Position numbers and translations under genes: made by a program. 11,939 nt of DNA from Fibrobacteraceae bacterium (lineage in GTDB: Bacteria > Fibrobacterota > Fibrobacteria > Fibrobacterales > Fibrobacteraceae). Below, piece by piece: positions 1 through 6,689 of this stretch. The stretch lies in assembly GCA_021443045.1 (NCBI GenBank), contig JABUUT010000039.1, positions 14,700-26,638 of the forward strand. The letters are read 5' to 3'. The notes below the pieces were generated by a model that saw nothing but the letters and a program-made list of their open reading frames with translations, was not told the origin of the DNA and made no database searches. Numbering within the stretch: position 1 is the stretch's first letter; every line of letters begins with the position of its first letter.

Positions 1-41
1 GCTGTAAACGGTTATCAGTGGTCTGTAATTAGTATCTATAT
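1..41 (-). repeat. Degenerate 7-nt-period repeat array
   Basis: Read on the minus strand, this stretch falls into 7-nt units: ACTAATT, ACAGACC, ACTGATA, ACCGTTT, then a partial ACAGC. The units resemble each other but are not identical. Twenty bases (4-23) are an exact reverse complement of 11809-11828, inside a similar array at the other end of the window. It adjoins a REP-like hairpin at 42-88. Function is unknown; it is non-coding in every frame I checked. Confidence 0.6.
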
Positions 42-88
42 GGACATTCACTGGATCCTATCGGATGCTACGCATCCTCCAGGATGAC
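42..88 (-). repeat. REP-like hairpin element, copy A
   Basis: On the minus strand the element starts GTCATCCTGG and ends GGATCCAGTGAATGTCC, flanks it shares with the copies at 8434, 11664, 11718 and 11882. It folds as an outer stem ATCCT/AGGAT, a small purine-rich internal loop, and an inner stem GGATGC/GCATCC closed by GTA. It lies just past the 3' end of the penicillin-binding protein gene and in the same orientation as that gene's transcript, so it could act on the mRNA end. Confidence 0.7.
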
Positions 89-121
89 CATTTATTAATC
101 ATTTATCATTAGCAATTAAAC
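87..121 (+). repeat. A/T-rich 7-nt-period repeat array
   Basis: The sequence reads as consecutive heptamers ACCATTT, ATTAATC, ATTTATC, ATTAGCA, ATTAAAC. It begins inside the last bases of REP-like copy A. The same junction and register recur after copy B at 8475 (ACAGTTC, ATTAATC), so array and hairpin look like parts of one composite repeat. Confidence 0.5.
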
Positions 122-128
122 GCATAAT

Positions 129-146
129 CCCAAATATTTCTTTGGG
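129..146 (-). terminator. Weak terminator-like hairpin after the PBP gene
   Basis: A 6-bp inverted repeat CCCAAA/TTTGGG with a 6-nt loop directly abuts the stop codon of the minus-strand gene. It is short and followed by ATTATGCG, not a T-run, so it would be a weak intrinsic terminator at best. The REP-like hairpin 40 bases further on may contribute to the transcript end. Confidence 0.3.
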
Positions 147-3100
147 TTAGTCCATATCCGCTTCAATAGGCACAAAGGCGTTTTTGCTATCAAAATCTGC
201 TGGTAAATCCCAGTCGTTATCCCTGGGCATTTCTTTTTGCACAGGCGTGGTGGGCTCCTGAACTGCTGGAGAAACAGCCTCGCCTGTAACCACAGGAACA
301 TCTGAATTTTCTGCTGGCTGTTCTGCTGTTTGGGAGGTGCCTTCAGGCAATTCGGTGCCAGGCATGGGCATAGAGGTTATAATGCCTTCGCTGGCCGCAT
401 TTTCCGCAGCCATTTCCTGAACTTGTGGTGGGGTAAATCCAGGCACATCCAGCCAAGGCAGGTACCTTCCCTGGGATGCATTTGCTCCCGACAAGGCAAG
501 GCCAGTCATGGGGTCTACAACAAGTTCACCTCTTTCGTTACTAAGATTCATTGGTACCGATCCGCTGGCCAAAAGGGAAATATCAAGAAAATCCACCTGA
601 TGAGGCAACCCCAAAATTTCCATTTCTTCCTTGGCAAAGCTGGCCCATTGAGGAAGGCCGCCACTGGCGCCTGCAATGCGGGTGCGTCCAGACTTTAAAG
701 GTTTGTTGTCGTCAAAACCCACATAACTTCCAATGGCAATAACGCTGTCTAAGGTAACACTGGCTTCGGCCAAGGAATACATGGGCAAAGCCCCCATAAA
801 GGCCACGTTTCTATAATCGTTGGTGGTTCCTGTTTTTCCCAGGGCAGGGTAGTGAAGTTTTGTTTTTTTGTTAGGCGAATAAACGGAGAGAGCGTCGTAC
901 TGGCTATGGGCGGTACCATTGGTAAACACGGAGCGCAGCATTACAGCCATTTGGGTGGTAACAGTGTCGTCCAAAACCTTTTTAGATTCCATTTCGTTTT
1001 TAAAAATGCTTCTTCCATTTCTGTCTTTGATTTCTTTGATAAAGCAGGGGTCACCCCAATCTCCATCTTTGCACTTGTACACATTGCCTGTTAAAATGGT
1101 TTGGTAAGCGGTGGCAATTTCACCAATGGTCACGTCGTTTACGCCAAGAGGCATGCTAAACACTTTCTGCAATTTTTGCTTTATGCCAATTTCATGGGCA
1201 AATCGTGCGTATTCTGCCATGGAGAGAGACCTGCGAAAATCGGGCCAATAGCGAATATGTTCGCTGTCTAGATAGTCGCTTTCGGGGTCTACAGGTTCTA
1301 TCATGGTGGTAAGGCGTTTAAAGTCGGCCAAGGTAAAGCCATTCAGCAGCACCACAGAATCTAAGGGAGGCATAATAGCGGTGTTGCCTGGGTCCATATC
1401 GCTTGCTTCCCGTTTGCGTAATACCTCTGCATAATGCTTGTAATTGTGGTTAATAAACTTTTGAATATTTTGGTCGCGCCTATGCTGTTTTAGGGCCACG
1501 TCGGTATAGGTGCCAAATCGCAGGTTGCTTAGGGTAAGAGCCTTTTGGGTTTGGCCTTCAATCATAAACTTTTCGGTTAGGGCGTCGCGGGCTTTGGTAA
1601 ATTCAATTTCTTGCTTTACCGATTCCTTCATAATTAGGCCAAATTTGTCGCGGAGCCTTTCAAAGTAGGCCGTTCCCTCTTCATCGGAATTTTTACCCAT
1701 TTCGTTGGCGTTGGCTACTTCCATAAATTCATCAATACTTAATTTGTCTAAAAGATGTTCCAGCAGCCAAATGCTGGCAATGTTTTCGGAACGGGTGGCT
1801 GCCCAAGCAATGCTCACTAGTTCACCCTTATTTTTGTGGTCGGGCCGTGGGAAATAGAACTGGTTTACATACTGGAATACGTTGTAATCATTTTCAAGAG
1901 GGTCCAGATAGTTCCAGTGGTACTTGAGGGCAAGGGCGTATAGCAAAGGTTTCCAGCTAGACCCCAACTGGCGAAGTGCCTTGAAGCTGCGGTCGTATCC
2001 GGTGTTGTGGAAACCTCCCTGGCTTGCCAGAACGGTGCCATTCTTAATGGCGACCAAACCACCCTGGAGTACTGGTTCTGTTTCAATTTTGCATGGTGCA
2101 AAACCATCTTTCTTTTCTTCGCTGGTAATGCTGACCAGAAGAATAGCTCCTTTTTTAAGCTGGTTGGCTAGCACCCGCTTGGCATCACCCTTAATTTGTT
2201 TTTCAAATTCTTTGATGGTCTTGTTGTCAACCACGCCCTTAAGTTGCCCAAAAGAAAGTTGCAGCGAATTTAGGGAGCCATCTCCATTGTACAAAACAGA
2301 ATCCACGGAACCATACAGATAATCCCCCTTGCGGGCATTCATGGCGCGGTTGGCAAATTCGGCCTTTGGCAGCACAAATCCGCCAAGCTGCATCTGCAGG
2401 TTGGAAATGTTGTTCTGAAGGGCCCGCTTGGCGGCGTCTTGAGATTGGGCATCTAGCGTGGTTACAATTTCCAATTGAGCCTTGCGCCAATCTGTAATGT
2501 TGTTTTCTTCAAAAAGTTTGCCAAAAAATTCGCTGTCTAGTTTTTCTTCCAGCCTTTCTAGAGTGGTAGAAACGGTAAAGCGGAAATTCCCATGCTTAAA
2601 GTTGAGAGGGGTTTCCAAAGCCTCGTCCATGTCTGCCTGTTCAATGTATCCTTCCTCCACCATACGGCCCAGAACATAGTTCAACCGGCGCTGTCCTCGG
2701 GCCAAGGCACTGTCTCTACGGGCCACATTTCTCTGGGTAAAGGGGTCGTAGTTACTGGGGCCTTTTACAGAGCCTGCAATAAAGGCGCATTCGGCAAGGG
2801 TAAGGTCTTTTAGTTCTTTGCTAAAGAAATACTGGGCGGCAATGGCCACGCCCTTTCCGGTGCCCGCCACATGAAACTGGTTCAGGTAGAACTCCAGAAT
2901 TTCTTCTTTGGAAAAATGAGTCTCCATACGAAGGGCGTTAATCAGTTCCTTCCACTTTTCCTTAACAGACCGTTCTTCACGGCCAAAAATGTTCTTTACA
3001 GCCTGCTGCGTTAGAGAAGACCCTCCCTGACGCATGTGACCGCTTTTAATATTGCTAATCATGGCCCGTGAAAAACCGCGAAAATCAAAACCATTGTGGG

Positions 3101-3401
3101 TCCAGTAGCGGGAATCTTCGGCAGCAACCAGGGCGTTTACGATGTTTACGGGAATGTCGCCGTATGGAACATAAATGCGGTGGTTGGCATCAAAAAAGGC
3201 CCCAAGAAGGCTTTCTCCATCGTTGTAAAAAACACGGGTTTCGCCCGAAAGCACCTGCAAAATGGTATTTCGGTTAAACTGGTTATCGGGGTCTCTGTCG
3301 GGGAGTACCTTGAATACCACAATATAGACTGGAATGGCGCAAATCACCCCCACTAGGGCAATTGCAAAAGTAATTTTAAGAATTTTTTTCAAGAAGCCCA
3401 T
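147..3401 (-). CDS. Class A penicillin-binding protein (bifunctional PBP1A-like)
   Basis: This 1084-residue enzyme should polymerise lipid II and cross-link peptidoglycan in the periplasm, anchored by an N-terminal membrane helix (about residues 8-32). The glycosyltransferase (GT51) domain shows EDSRYWTHNG (95-104, catalytic Glu), GGSSLTQQ (126-133), a KEKWKE helix (148-152) and EEILEFYLN (166-174). The transpeptidase domain shows S481-S-W-K (nucleophile), S538-E-N and K856-T-G-T, so both active sites look intact. The SxN-KTG spacing is about 318 residues, against about 190 in E. coli PBP1A, because of a charged, helix-rich segment around 560-720. The C-terminus (about 985-1084) is a Pro/Glu/Thr-rich tail. 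There is no BiPBP_C-like end that would suggest PBP1C. The ATG at 3401 fits the membrane anchor, although no clear Shine-Dalgarno precedes it. It is transcribed alone, away from the tRNA gene. Confidence 0.93.
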   Translation of the reverse strand: MGFLKKILKITFAIALVGVICAIPVYIVVFKVLPDRDPDNQFNRNTILQVLSGETRVFYNDGESLLGAFFDANHRIYVPYGDIPVNIVNALVAAEDSRYWTHNGFDFRGFSRAMISNIKSGHMRQGGSSLTQQAVKNIFGREERSVKEKWKELINALRMETHFSKEEILEFYLNQFHVAGTGKGVAIAAQYFFSKELKDLTLAECAFIAGSVKGPSNYDPFTQRNVARRDSALARGQRRLNYVLGRMVEEGYIEQADMDEALETPLNFKHGNFRFTVSTTLERLEEKLDSEFFGKLFEENNITDWRKAQLEIVTTLDAQSQDAAKRALQNNISNLQMQLGGFVLPKAEFANRAMNARKGDYLYGSVDSVLYNGDGSLNSLQLSFGQLKGVVDNKTIKEFEKQIKGDAKRVLANQLKKGAILLVSITSEEKKDGFAPCKIETEPVLQGGLVAIKNGTVLASQGGFHNTGYDRSFKALRQLGSSWKPLLYALALKYHWNYLDPLENDYNVFQYVNQFYFPRPDHKNKGELVSIAWAATRSENIASIWLLEHLLDKLSIDEFMEVANANEMGKNSDEEGTAYFERLRDKFGLIMKESVKQEIEFTKARDALTEKFMIEGQTQKALTLSNLRFGTYTDVALKQHRRDQNIQKFINHNYKHYAEVLRKREASDMDPGNTAIMPPLDSVVLLNGFTLADFKRLTTMIEPVDPESDYLDSEHIRYWPDFRRSLSMAEYARFAHEIGIKQKLQKVFSMPLGVNDVTIGEIATAYQTILTGNVYKCKDGDWGDPCFIKEIKDRNGRSIFKNEMESKKVLDDTVTTQMAVMLRSVFTNGTAHSQYDALSVYSPNKKTKLHYPALGKTGTTNDYRNVAFMGALPMYSLAEASVTLDSVIAIGSYVGFDDNKPLKSGRTRIAGASGGLPQWASFAKEEMEILGLPHQVDFLDISLLASGSVPMNLSNERGELVVDPMTGLALSGANASQGRYLPWLDVPGFTPPQVQEMAAENAASEGIITSMPMPGTELPEGTSQTAEQPAENSDVPVVTGEAVSPAVQEPTTPVQKEMPRDNDWDLPADFDSKNAFVPIEADMD

Positions 3402-3432
3402 AATATGTAAAATCTAAAAAAAAAGCCCTGTT

Positions 3433-3461
3433 TTTATAGGTACCCCTTGAAAAATCATCAA
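3433..3461 (-). promoter_or_regulatory. Probable sigma70 promoter for the PBP gene
   Basis: On the minus strand TTGATG (3461-3456) is followed by a 17-nt spacer and TATAAA (3438-3433), about 30 bases before the start codon. It interleaves with the plus-strand tRNA promoter: that promoter's -35 (3447-3452) sits in this spacer. Confidence 0.6.
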
Positions 3462-3475
3462 AATATATGTAAAAT
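3447..3475 (+). promoter_or_regulatory. Probable sigma70 promoter for tRNA-Ser
   Basis: TTGAAA (3447-3452), a 17-nt spacer and TAAAAT (3470-3475) form a good sigma70-type promoter. Transcription would start near 3482, giving a leader of only about 8 nt before the mature tRNA. It overlaps the opposing promoter of the PBP gene. Confidence 0.7.
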
Positions 3476-3489
3476 TAGAGTCCCCAAAC

Positions 3490-3577
3490 GGGAAGATGGC
3501 CGAGTTGGCCGAAGGCGCGTCCCTGCTAAGGACGTATAGGGGTAACCCTATCGCGAGTTCGAATCTCGCTCTTCCCG
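3490..3577 (+). tRNA. tRNA-Ser(GCU)
   Basis: The 88-nt gene folds as a class II tRNA. The acceptor GGGAAGA (3490-3496) pairs with TCTTCCC (3570-3576), with G3577 as discriminator, the base usual in tRNA-Ser. The anticodon arm is CGTCC-CTGCTAA-GGACG, giving anticodon GCT, which reads AGC/AGU. The long variable arm is ATAGGG-GTAA-CCCTAT and the T arm is GCGAG-TTCGAAT-CTCGC. The 3' CCA is not encoded (CTG follows), so a CCA-adding enzyme is needed. It stands alone between its own promoter and terminator. The 3' end is not duplicated nearby and no integrase gene is present, so there is no sign of an integrated element. Confidence 0.97.
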
Positions 3578-3584
3578 CTGAAAG

Positions 3585-3617
3585 TCCCTGACGAGCATTC
3601 GCCAGGGATTTTCTTTT
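3585..3617 (+). terminator. Rho-independent terminator of tRNA-Ser
   Basis: TCCCTG pairs with CAGGGA, extended past one A/C mismatch by CGA/TCG around a GCAT loop, and is followed at once by TTTTCTTTT. It separates tRNA transcription from the sigma54 promoter 45 bases downstream. Confidence 0.85.
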
Positions 3618-3661
3618 ATAGGAACTCTTATCCTTTTTGTGCCTATACCAAGGGCTCTGGT

Positions 3662-3677
3662 TGGCACGGTTTTTGCT
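3662..3677 (+). promoter_or_regulatory. Sigma54 (-24/-12) promoter of the lptC-lptA-lptB-rpoN operon
   Basis: TGGCACG at 3662-3668 and TTGCT at 3673-3677 match the sigma54 consensus TGGCAC-N5-TTGC. The GG (3663-3664) to GC (3675-3676) distance is exactly the required 12 bases. Transcription should start near 3688, leaving a leader of about 57 nt before the lptC ATG at 3745. Sigma54 promoters need an AAA+ enhancer-binding protein; I see no obvious activator site upstream, where the tRNA gene lies. A sigma70-like TTCAAA-16-TATATT (3690-3717) could provide basal transcription. Confidence 0.75.
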
Positions 3678-3744
3678 TGTAGAGTGTCATTCAAATGGGC
3701 TATATATTTTATATATTGTCTTAAAGGTTCCTTTTAGGTACGGA

Positions 3745-4413
3745 ATGTTTAAAAAAGCAACAAAAGCCAATATAGAGACTGGTCCAGCCCCAGGAGTCTG
3801 CCATGGAGCTTTTCTATTGGCTTTATCTTTGGTGGCTTTTTTGTTCTGTGCCTGCGAAGATATCGAAGAAGAAAAGGAATGGATCCATACGGATCGTCCT
3901 GCAATGCTTTTTACCGACACCACCCTTCTGGACCGTTACGACAACAATGTGCTGTCTTGGAAAATGAAGACCGCTTATTTGGAACGATGGGCCGACAAGG
4001 AGGTGATTTTTGTAAAGCCTGTTTTTGTGGATGTGTATGATTCTGCGGGAGTTCGCTCCGCCTTTTTGCGCGCCGACTCTGGGCGCCTCGATATGAAGTT
4101 TACGTACGTTTACGCCTATGGCCATGTGTATGCAATTACACCCAAAGGAGCCTCGGTGCGGGCCGATTCCCTGCTGTGGAACAAAAAAGATAATTTGGTA
4201 AAAACGGAAAGCTCTGTACGGGTGGTTTCGGAAGATGGCGATGTGTTGCAGGGCAAGGGTTTTGAAAGTGATGCCAACATGGACAACTGGAAAATTCTTT
4301 CCCAGGTTACAGGCATTTTTCAAGATGCAGCCAAACGCTTGAAGGATGAAGATAAAAAGCAGGCGGAAGAACTGGAAAGTAAAGATTCTACAGCTCAAGG
4401 GGATAATAAGTAA
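3745..4413 (+). CDS. lptC: LptC, periplasmic LPS-export protein (possible lipoprotein)
   Basis: LptC belongs to the LptB2FGC inner-membrane complex and passes LPS to the LptA bridge. The N-terminus has basic residues, a hydrophobic stretch (about 20-36) and a lipobox-like FCA-C37, suggesting a lipoprotein anchor instead of the single helix of E. coli LptC. The rest fits the LptC/OstA beta-jellyroll: LRADSGRLD (108-116), RADSLLW (139-145) and GKGFESDANMDNW (170-182) are typical strand repeats. It ends in a charged Lys/Glu tail. I chose the ATG at 3745 (222 aa): the frame stays open upstream to 3637, but that would start before the sigma54 promoter and bury the signal sequence. The stop overlaps the lptA start (TAATG). 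Identity is strengthened by lptA and lptB following directly. Confidence 0.85.
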   Translation: MFKKATKANIETGPAPGVCHGAFLLALSLVAFLFCACEDIEEEKEWIHTDRPAMLFTDTTLLDRYDNNVLSWKMKTAYLERWADKEVIFVKPVFVDVYDSAGVRSAFLRADSGRLDMKFTYVYAYGHVYAITPKGASVRADSLLWNKKDNLVKTESSVRVVSEDGDVLQGKGFESDANMDNWKILSQVTGIFQDAAKRLKDEDKKQAEELESKDSTAQGDNK

Positions 4414-5894
4414 TGCATTTTTCCCTATGCCATGGACTTTTACTCATTCTCCTGACAGCTGTGACAACTGCATTTTCACAGACCTCCCCTCTAATTATGA
4501 AACACGCCGATAATTTGTCTGTGGCTCGGCGTCACGGTTCCTTGCTTTTGCAGGGGCATGTTCATTTTGTGCACGACAGCGTGCAGTTTAAAACAGAAAG
4601 AGCCAGTTGGAATAAGAATTCCGAAATGGTGCAGTGCGACGGTGGGTTTACTTTTACCCATCCATCGGGATACATCAAGGCCAATAGCGGTTTGTATCAA
4701 AAGCGTCGCTCCACAGCCAGCGCCACAGGCAATGTTATGGCAGGAGATTCTGCAGAGTCTTACGCCTTTACTGGGGAATATCTGGTTTACGACCGTGAAG
4801 CAGAAATTCTGACCATGCCCGACAAGCCCAAACTTTTTCAGTTTGAAAAACAGAAAGATGGCAACGTGGACACTGTTACCATAGAGGCTCGTAAAATTAT
4901 CTACAACAAAAAGGAATCTTTTGCCGAAGCCTACAGAGATGTAAAGGTAACCCAAAAAGACATGGTAGTTACTTGTGATACCGGATTCTTTGATCGCAAA
5001 AACAACTGGCTTTCGATGAAGGGCCACCCTACTTTTGACATGAAAAGCTACCACCTTACAGGGGATTCCATTTTTTTGGTGCTAGACTCTACAGGAAAAA
5101 GCATGAAATCGGCTTTAGTGATTCGCAATGCCCATGGCATTCAAAAGGAAGATGCAAAAAAAGACAAGCCAGGCAGTGTTACGGAGGCTTTTGGAGATAC
5201 CCTATTCTGCGAATTTGGCGACAACAAGATTAATCGTTTGTATGTAAACTTGAATGCCAAGGGATTTTTCTATGAAGATGACCTGGAAGAGTACAAAAAT
5301 CAAATGGATGGCGACCGCCTGGACTTGTTTTTTGACAAGGGAAAAATGGACCATGCGGTGGTGTCGGGAAAGGCCCAGAGCACCTATTTTTATGTAAAGA
5401 AGGACCGCAGCGTTTCGGGCAAGAACGAGGCTGCTGGAGATACCATTAACATTACTTTTGACCCAGTAAAAAATGCAGTTCGACAGTTGCGGCTAATTGG
5501 CAGAAGCACTTTAGCCAGCGGCCGCTATGTAGACATGGAAAAATTGAGCCGTCAGGTAGCCGCCCAGGAAAAATCAAAGAAAGACTCTTTGGCTCCTGTA
5601 AAAGTTGAGGTGGAACCTCCTGCAGACACCTCCAAGATGGAACAGGAAAAGTTTAAAGCCAACAAAACTATGGCAAATGAAATGCCTTCGAAGGACCGTG
5701 TTAAGCGCATGGAGCAAATGCGTGAAAAATTTAGGGAGGCCGCCAAACACAAGGCCGAAGCCTCCAAGGAAGGTTCCGGAGAATCTGTAAAAAAAGAATC
5801 TCCTAGTAAAACGGAGTCTTCTAATAAAACGGAAGGGTCCAGCAAAACAGGAACTTCCGAAAAGGCCACAAAAAATGTGGGGGTAAGGAAATGA
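4413..5894 (+). CDS. lptA: LptA/OstA-family LPS-transport protein, long form
   Basis: LptA forms the periplasmic bridge carrying LPS to the outer membrane. This 493-residue protein starts with a signal peptide (cleavage probably near residue 22, AFS-Q). OstA-type beta-strand repeats follow from about residue 30 to 370, including LLLQGHVHFVHDSVQFKTER (45-64), IEARKIIYNKKESFAEAY and LTGDSIFL. That is roughly twice the length of E. coli LptA (185 aa), as in OstA-like proteins of Bacteroidetes. Residues from about 375 on are a hydrophilic, Lys/Glu/Ser-rich tail with four 6-residue repeats at the end. It overlaps lptC by 1 nt and lptB by 4 nt, so translation is probably coupled. An LptD fragment is unlikely because no C-terminal beta-barrel is present. 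Orthology to lptA rests on the family fold and gene order. Confidence 0.8.
   Translation: MHFSLCHGLLLILLTAVTTAFSQTSPLIMKHADNLSVARRHGSLLLQGHVHFVHDSVQFKTERASWNKNSEMVQCDGGFTFTHPSGYIKANSGLYQKRRSTASATGNVMAGDSAESYAFTGEYLVYDREAEILTMPDKPKLFQFEKQKDGNVDTVTIEARKIIYNKKESFAEAYRDVKVTQKDMVVTCDTGFFDRKNNWLSMKGHPTFDMKSYHLTGDSIFLVLDSTGKSMKSALVIRNAHGIQKEDAKKDKPGSVTEAFGDTLFCEFGDNKINRLYVNLNAKGFFYEDDLEEYKNQMDGDRLDLFFDKGKMDHAVVSGKAQSTYFYVKKDRSVSGKNEAAGDTINITFDPVKNAVRQLRLIGRSTLASGRYVDMEKLSRQVAAQEKSKKDSLAPVKVEVEPPADTSKMEQEKFKANKTMANEMPSKDRVKRMEQMREKFREAAKHKAEASKEGSGESVKKESPSKTESSNKTEGSSKTGTSEKATKNVGVRK
5799..5870 (+). repeat. Four degenerate 18-nt tandem repeats inside lptA
   Basis: In frame, four 18-nt units encode SPSKTE, SSNKTE, GSSKTG and TSEKAT (residues 463-486). 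The first two DNA units are most alike (AGTAAAACGGAG and AATAAAACGGAA). This low-complexity tail could change length by slippage; the unit is a multiple of three, so frame would be kept. Confidence 0.65.
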
Positions 5895-6628
5895 AGAATT
5901 TGGTAAGCACCATCCGCACCGAAAAACTTCGCAAAGTTTACGGTGGCCGCCAGGTAGTTAGCGATGTTTCCATCACTGTTTCCCAAGGCGAAATTGTAGG
6001 TTTGCTGGGCCCTAATGGAGCTGGCAAAACAACCTCTTTTTACATGATTGTGGGCATGGTTCGCCCCGATGCGGGCCACATTTTTTTGGACGACATTGAA
6101 CTAACCGACAAACCAATGTACAAGCGGGCTCGCCTTGGTGTGGGCTACCTTCCTCAGGAGCCATCCATTTTTAGAAAGTTAAGCGTTGAAGACAACATTA
6201 TGGCTGTTTTAGAAACCCAAGACATGAAACGCAGCGAACGAAAGAAACGTTTAGAACAACTTTTGGAAGAATTTAAAATCACCCATATACGTAAAACAAA
6301 ATCTTTTAGCTGTTCTGGTGGCGAACGCCGCCGCCTTGAAATAGCCCGAGCTTTGGCCAGCGACCCCTCCTTTTTATTGCTAGACGAGCCTTTTGCCGGC
6401 ATTGACCCCATTGCGGTGAATGATATCCAGAGTATTATATCGGGCCTAAAAGACAGAGGCATGGGAGTGCTGATAACCGACCACAATGTGCGTGAAACCT
6501 TGAGCATTACCGACAGAGCCTACATTATGTACAAGAGCCAGGTACTAACGGAAGGCTCTTCGGAACATTTGGCCAACGACCCAGAAGCCCGCCGAATTTA
6601 CCTAGGCGATAGTTTCCGTTTAGATTAG
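5891..6628 (+). CDS. lptB: LptB, ATPase of the LPS-export ABC transporter
   Basis: LptB is the cytoplasmic ATPase that powers LPS extraction from the inner membrane. All ABC motifs are present in 245 residues, close to the 241 of E. coli: Walker A GPNGAGKTT (40-48), Q-loop Gln89 in YLPQE, signature CSGGE (141-145), Walker B FLLLDE (161-166), PFAGIDP (167-173) and switch His198 in ITDHNVRETL. The PFAGIDP and DHNVRETL stretches are characteristic of LptB against other ABC ATPases. The start ATG overlaps the lptA stop (ATGA), with a GGA upstream. The membrane partners LptF and LptG are not in the window. A 61-nt gap without a terminator leads to rpoN, so co-transcription is likely. Confidence 0.96.
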   Translation: MKNLVSTIRTEKLRKVYGGRQVVSDVSITVSQGEIVGLLGPNGAGKTTSFYMIVGMVRPDAGHIFLDDIELTDKPMYKRARLGVGYLPQEPSIFRKLSVEDNIMAVLETQDMKRSERKKRLEQLLEEFKITHIRKTKSFSCSGGERRRLEIARALASDPSFLLLDEPFAGIDPIAVNDIQSIISGLKDRGMGVLITDHNVRETLSITDRAYIMYKSQVLTEGSSEHLANDPEARRIYLGDSFRLD

Positions 6629-6689
6629 AGGTTTGTTCTAACTATGGCAACTTTTAGAGGAACCCCAAAGGAATTGGAGTAAAAGTCAG

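Noticed and set aside
344..357. Minus-strand TGGCAC...TTGC inside the PBP gene
   Set aside because: Spacing is one base short, and it lies near the end of a coding region with no gene start downstream, so it is probably chance.
3490..3577. tRNA-Ser as a possible integration site for a mobile element
   Set aside because: The gene is intact, the flanking genes are core, and no integrase or duplicated tRNA 3' end occurs in the window.
3637..3744. Longer N-terminus for LptC from an ATG at 3637
   Set aside because: It would begin upstream of the sigma54 promoter, add residues before the signal sequence and lacks a ribosome-binding site.
3823..4398. Minus-strand open frame of 191 codons opposite lptC
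   Set aside because: It is a shadow of lptC, has no family features, and no promoter or ribosome-binding site is seen.
4491..5054. Minus-strand open frame of 187 codons opposite lptA
   Set aside because: Same reasoning: lptA has a signal peptide and family repeats, while this frame has neither recognisable domains nor start signals.
5552..6079. Minus-strand open frame of 175 codons across the lptA-lptB junction
   Set aside because: It crosses two well-supported coupled genes and is low-complexity opposite the lptA tail.
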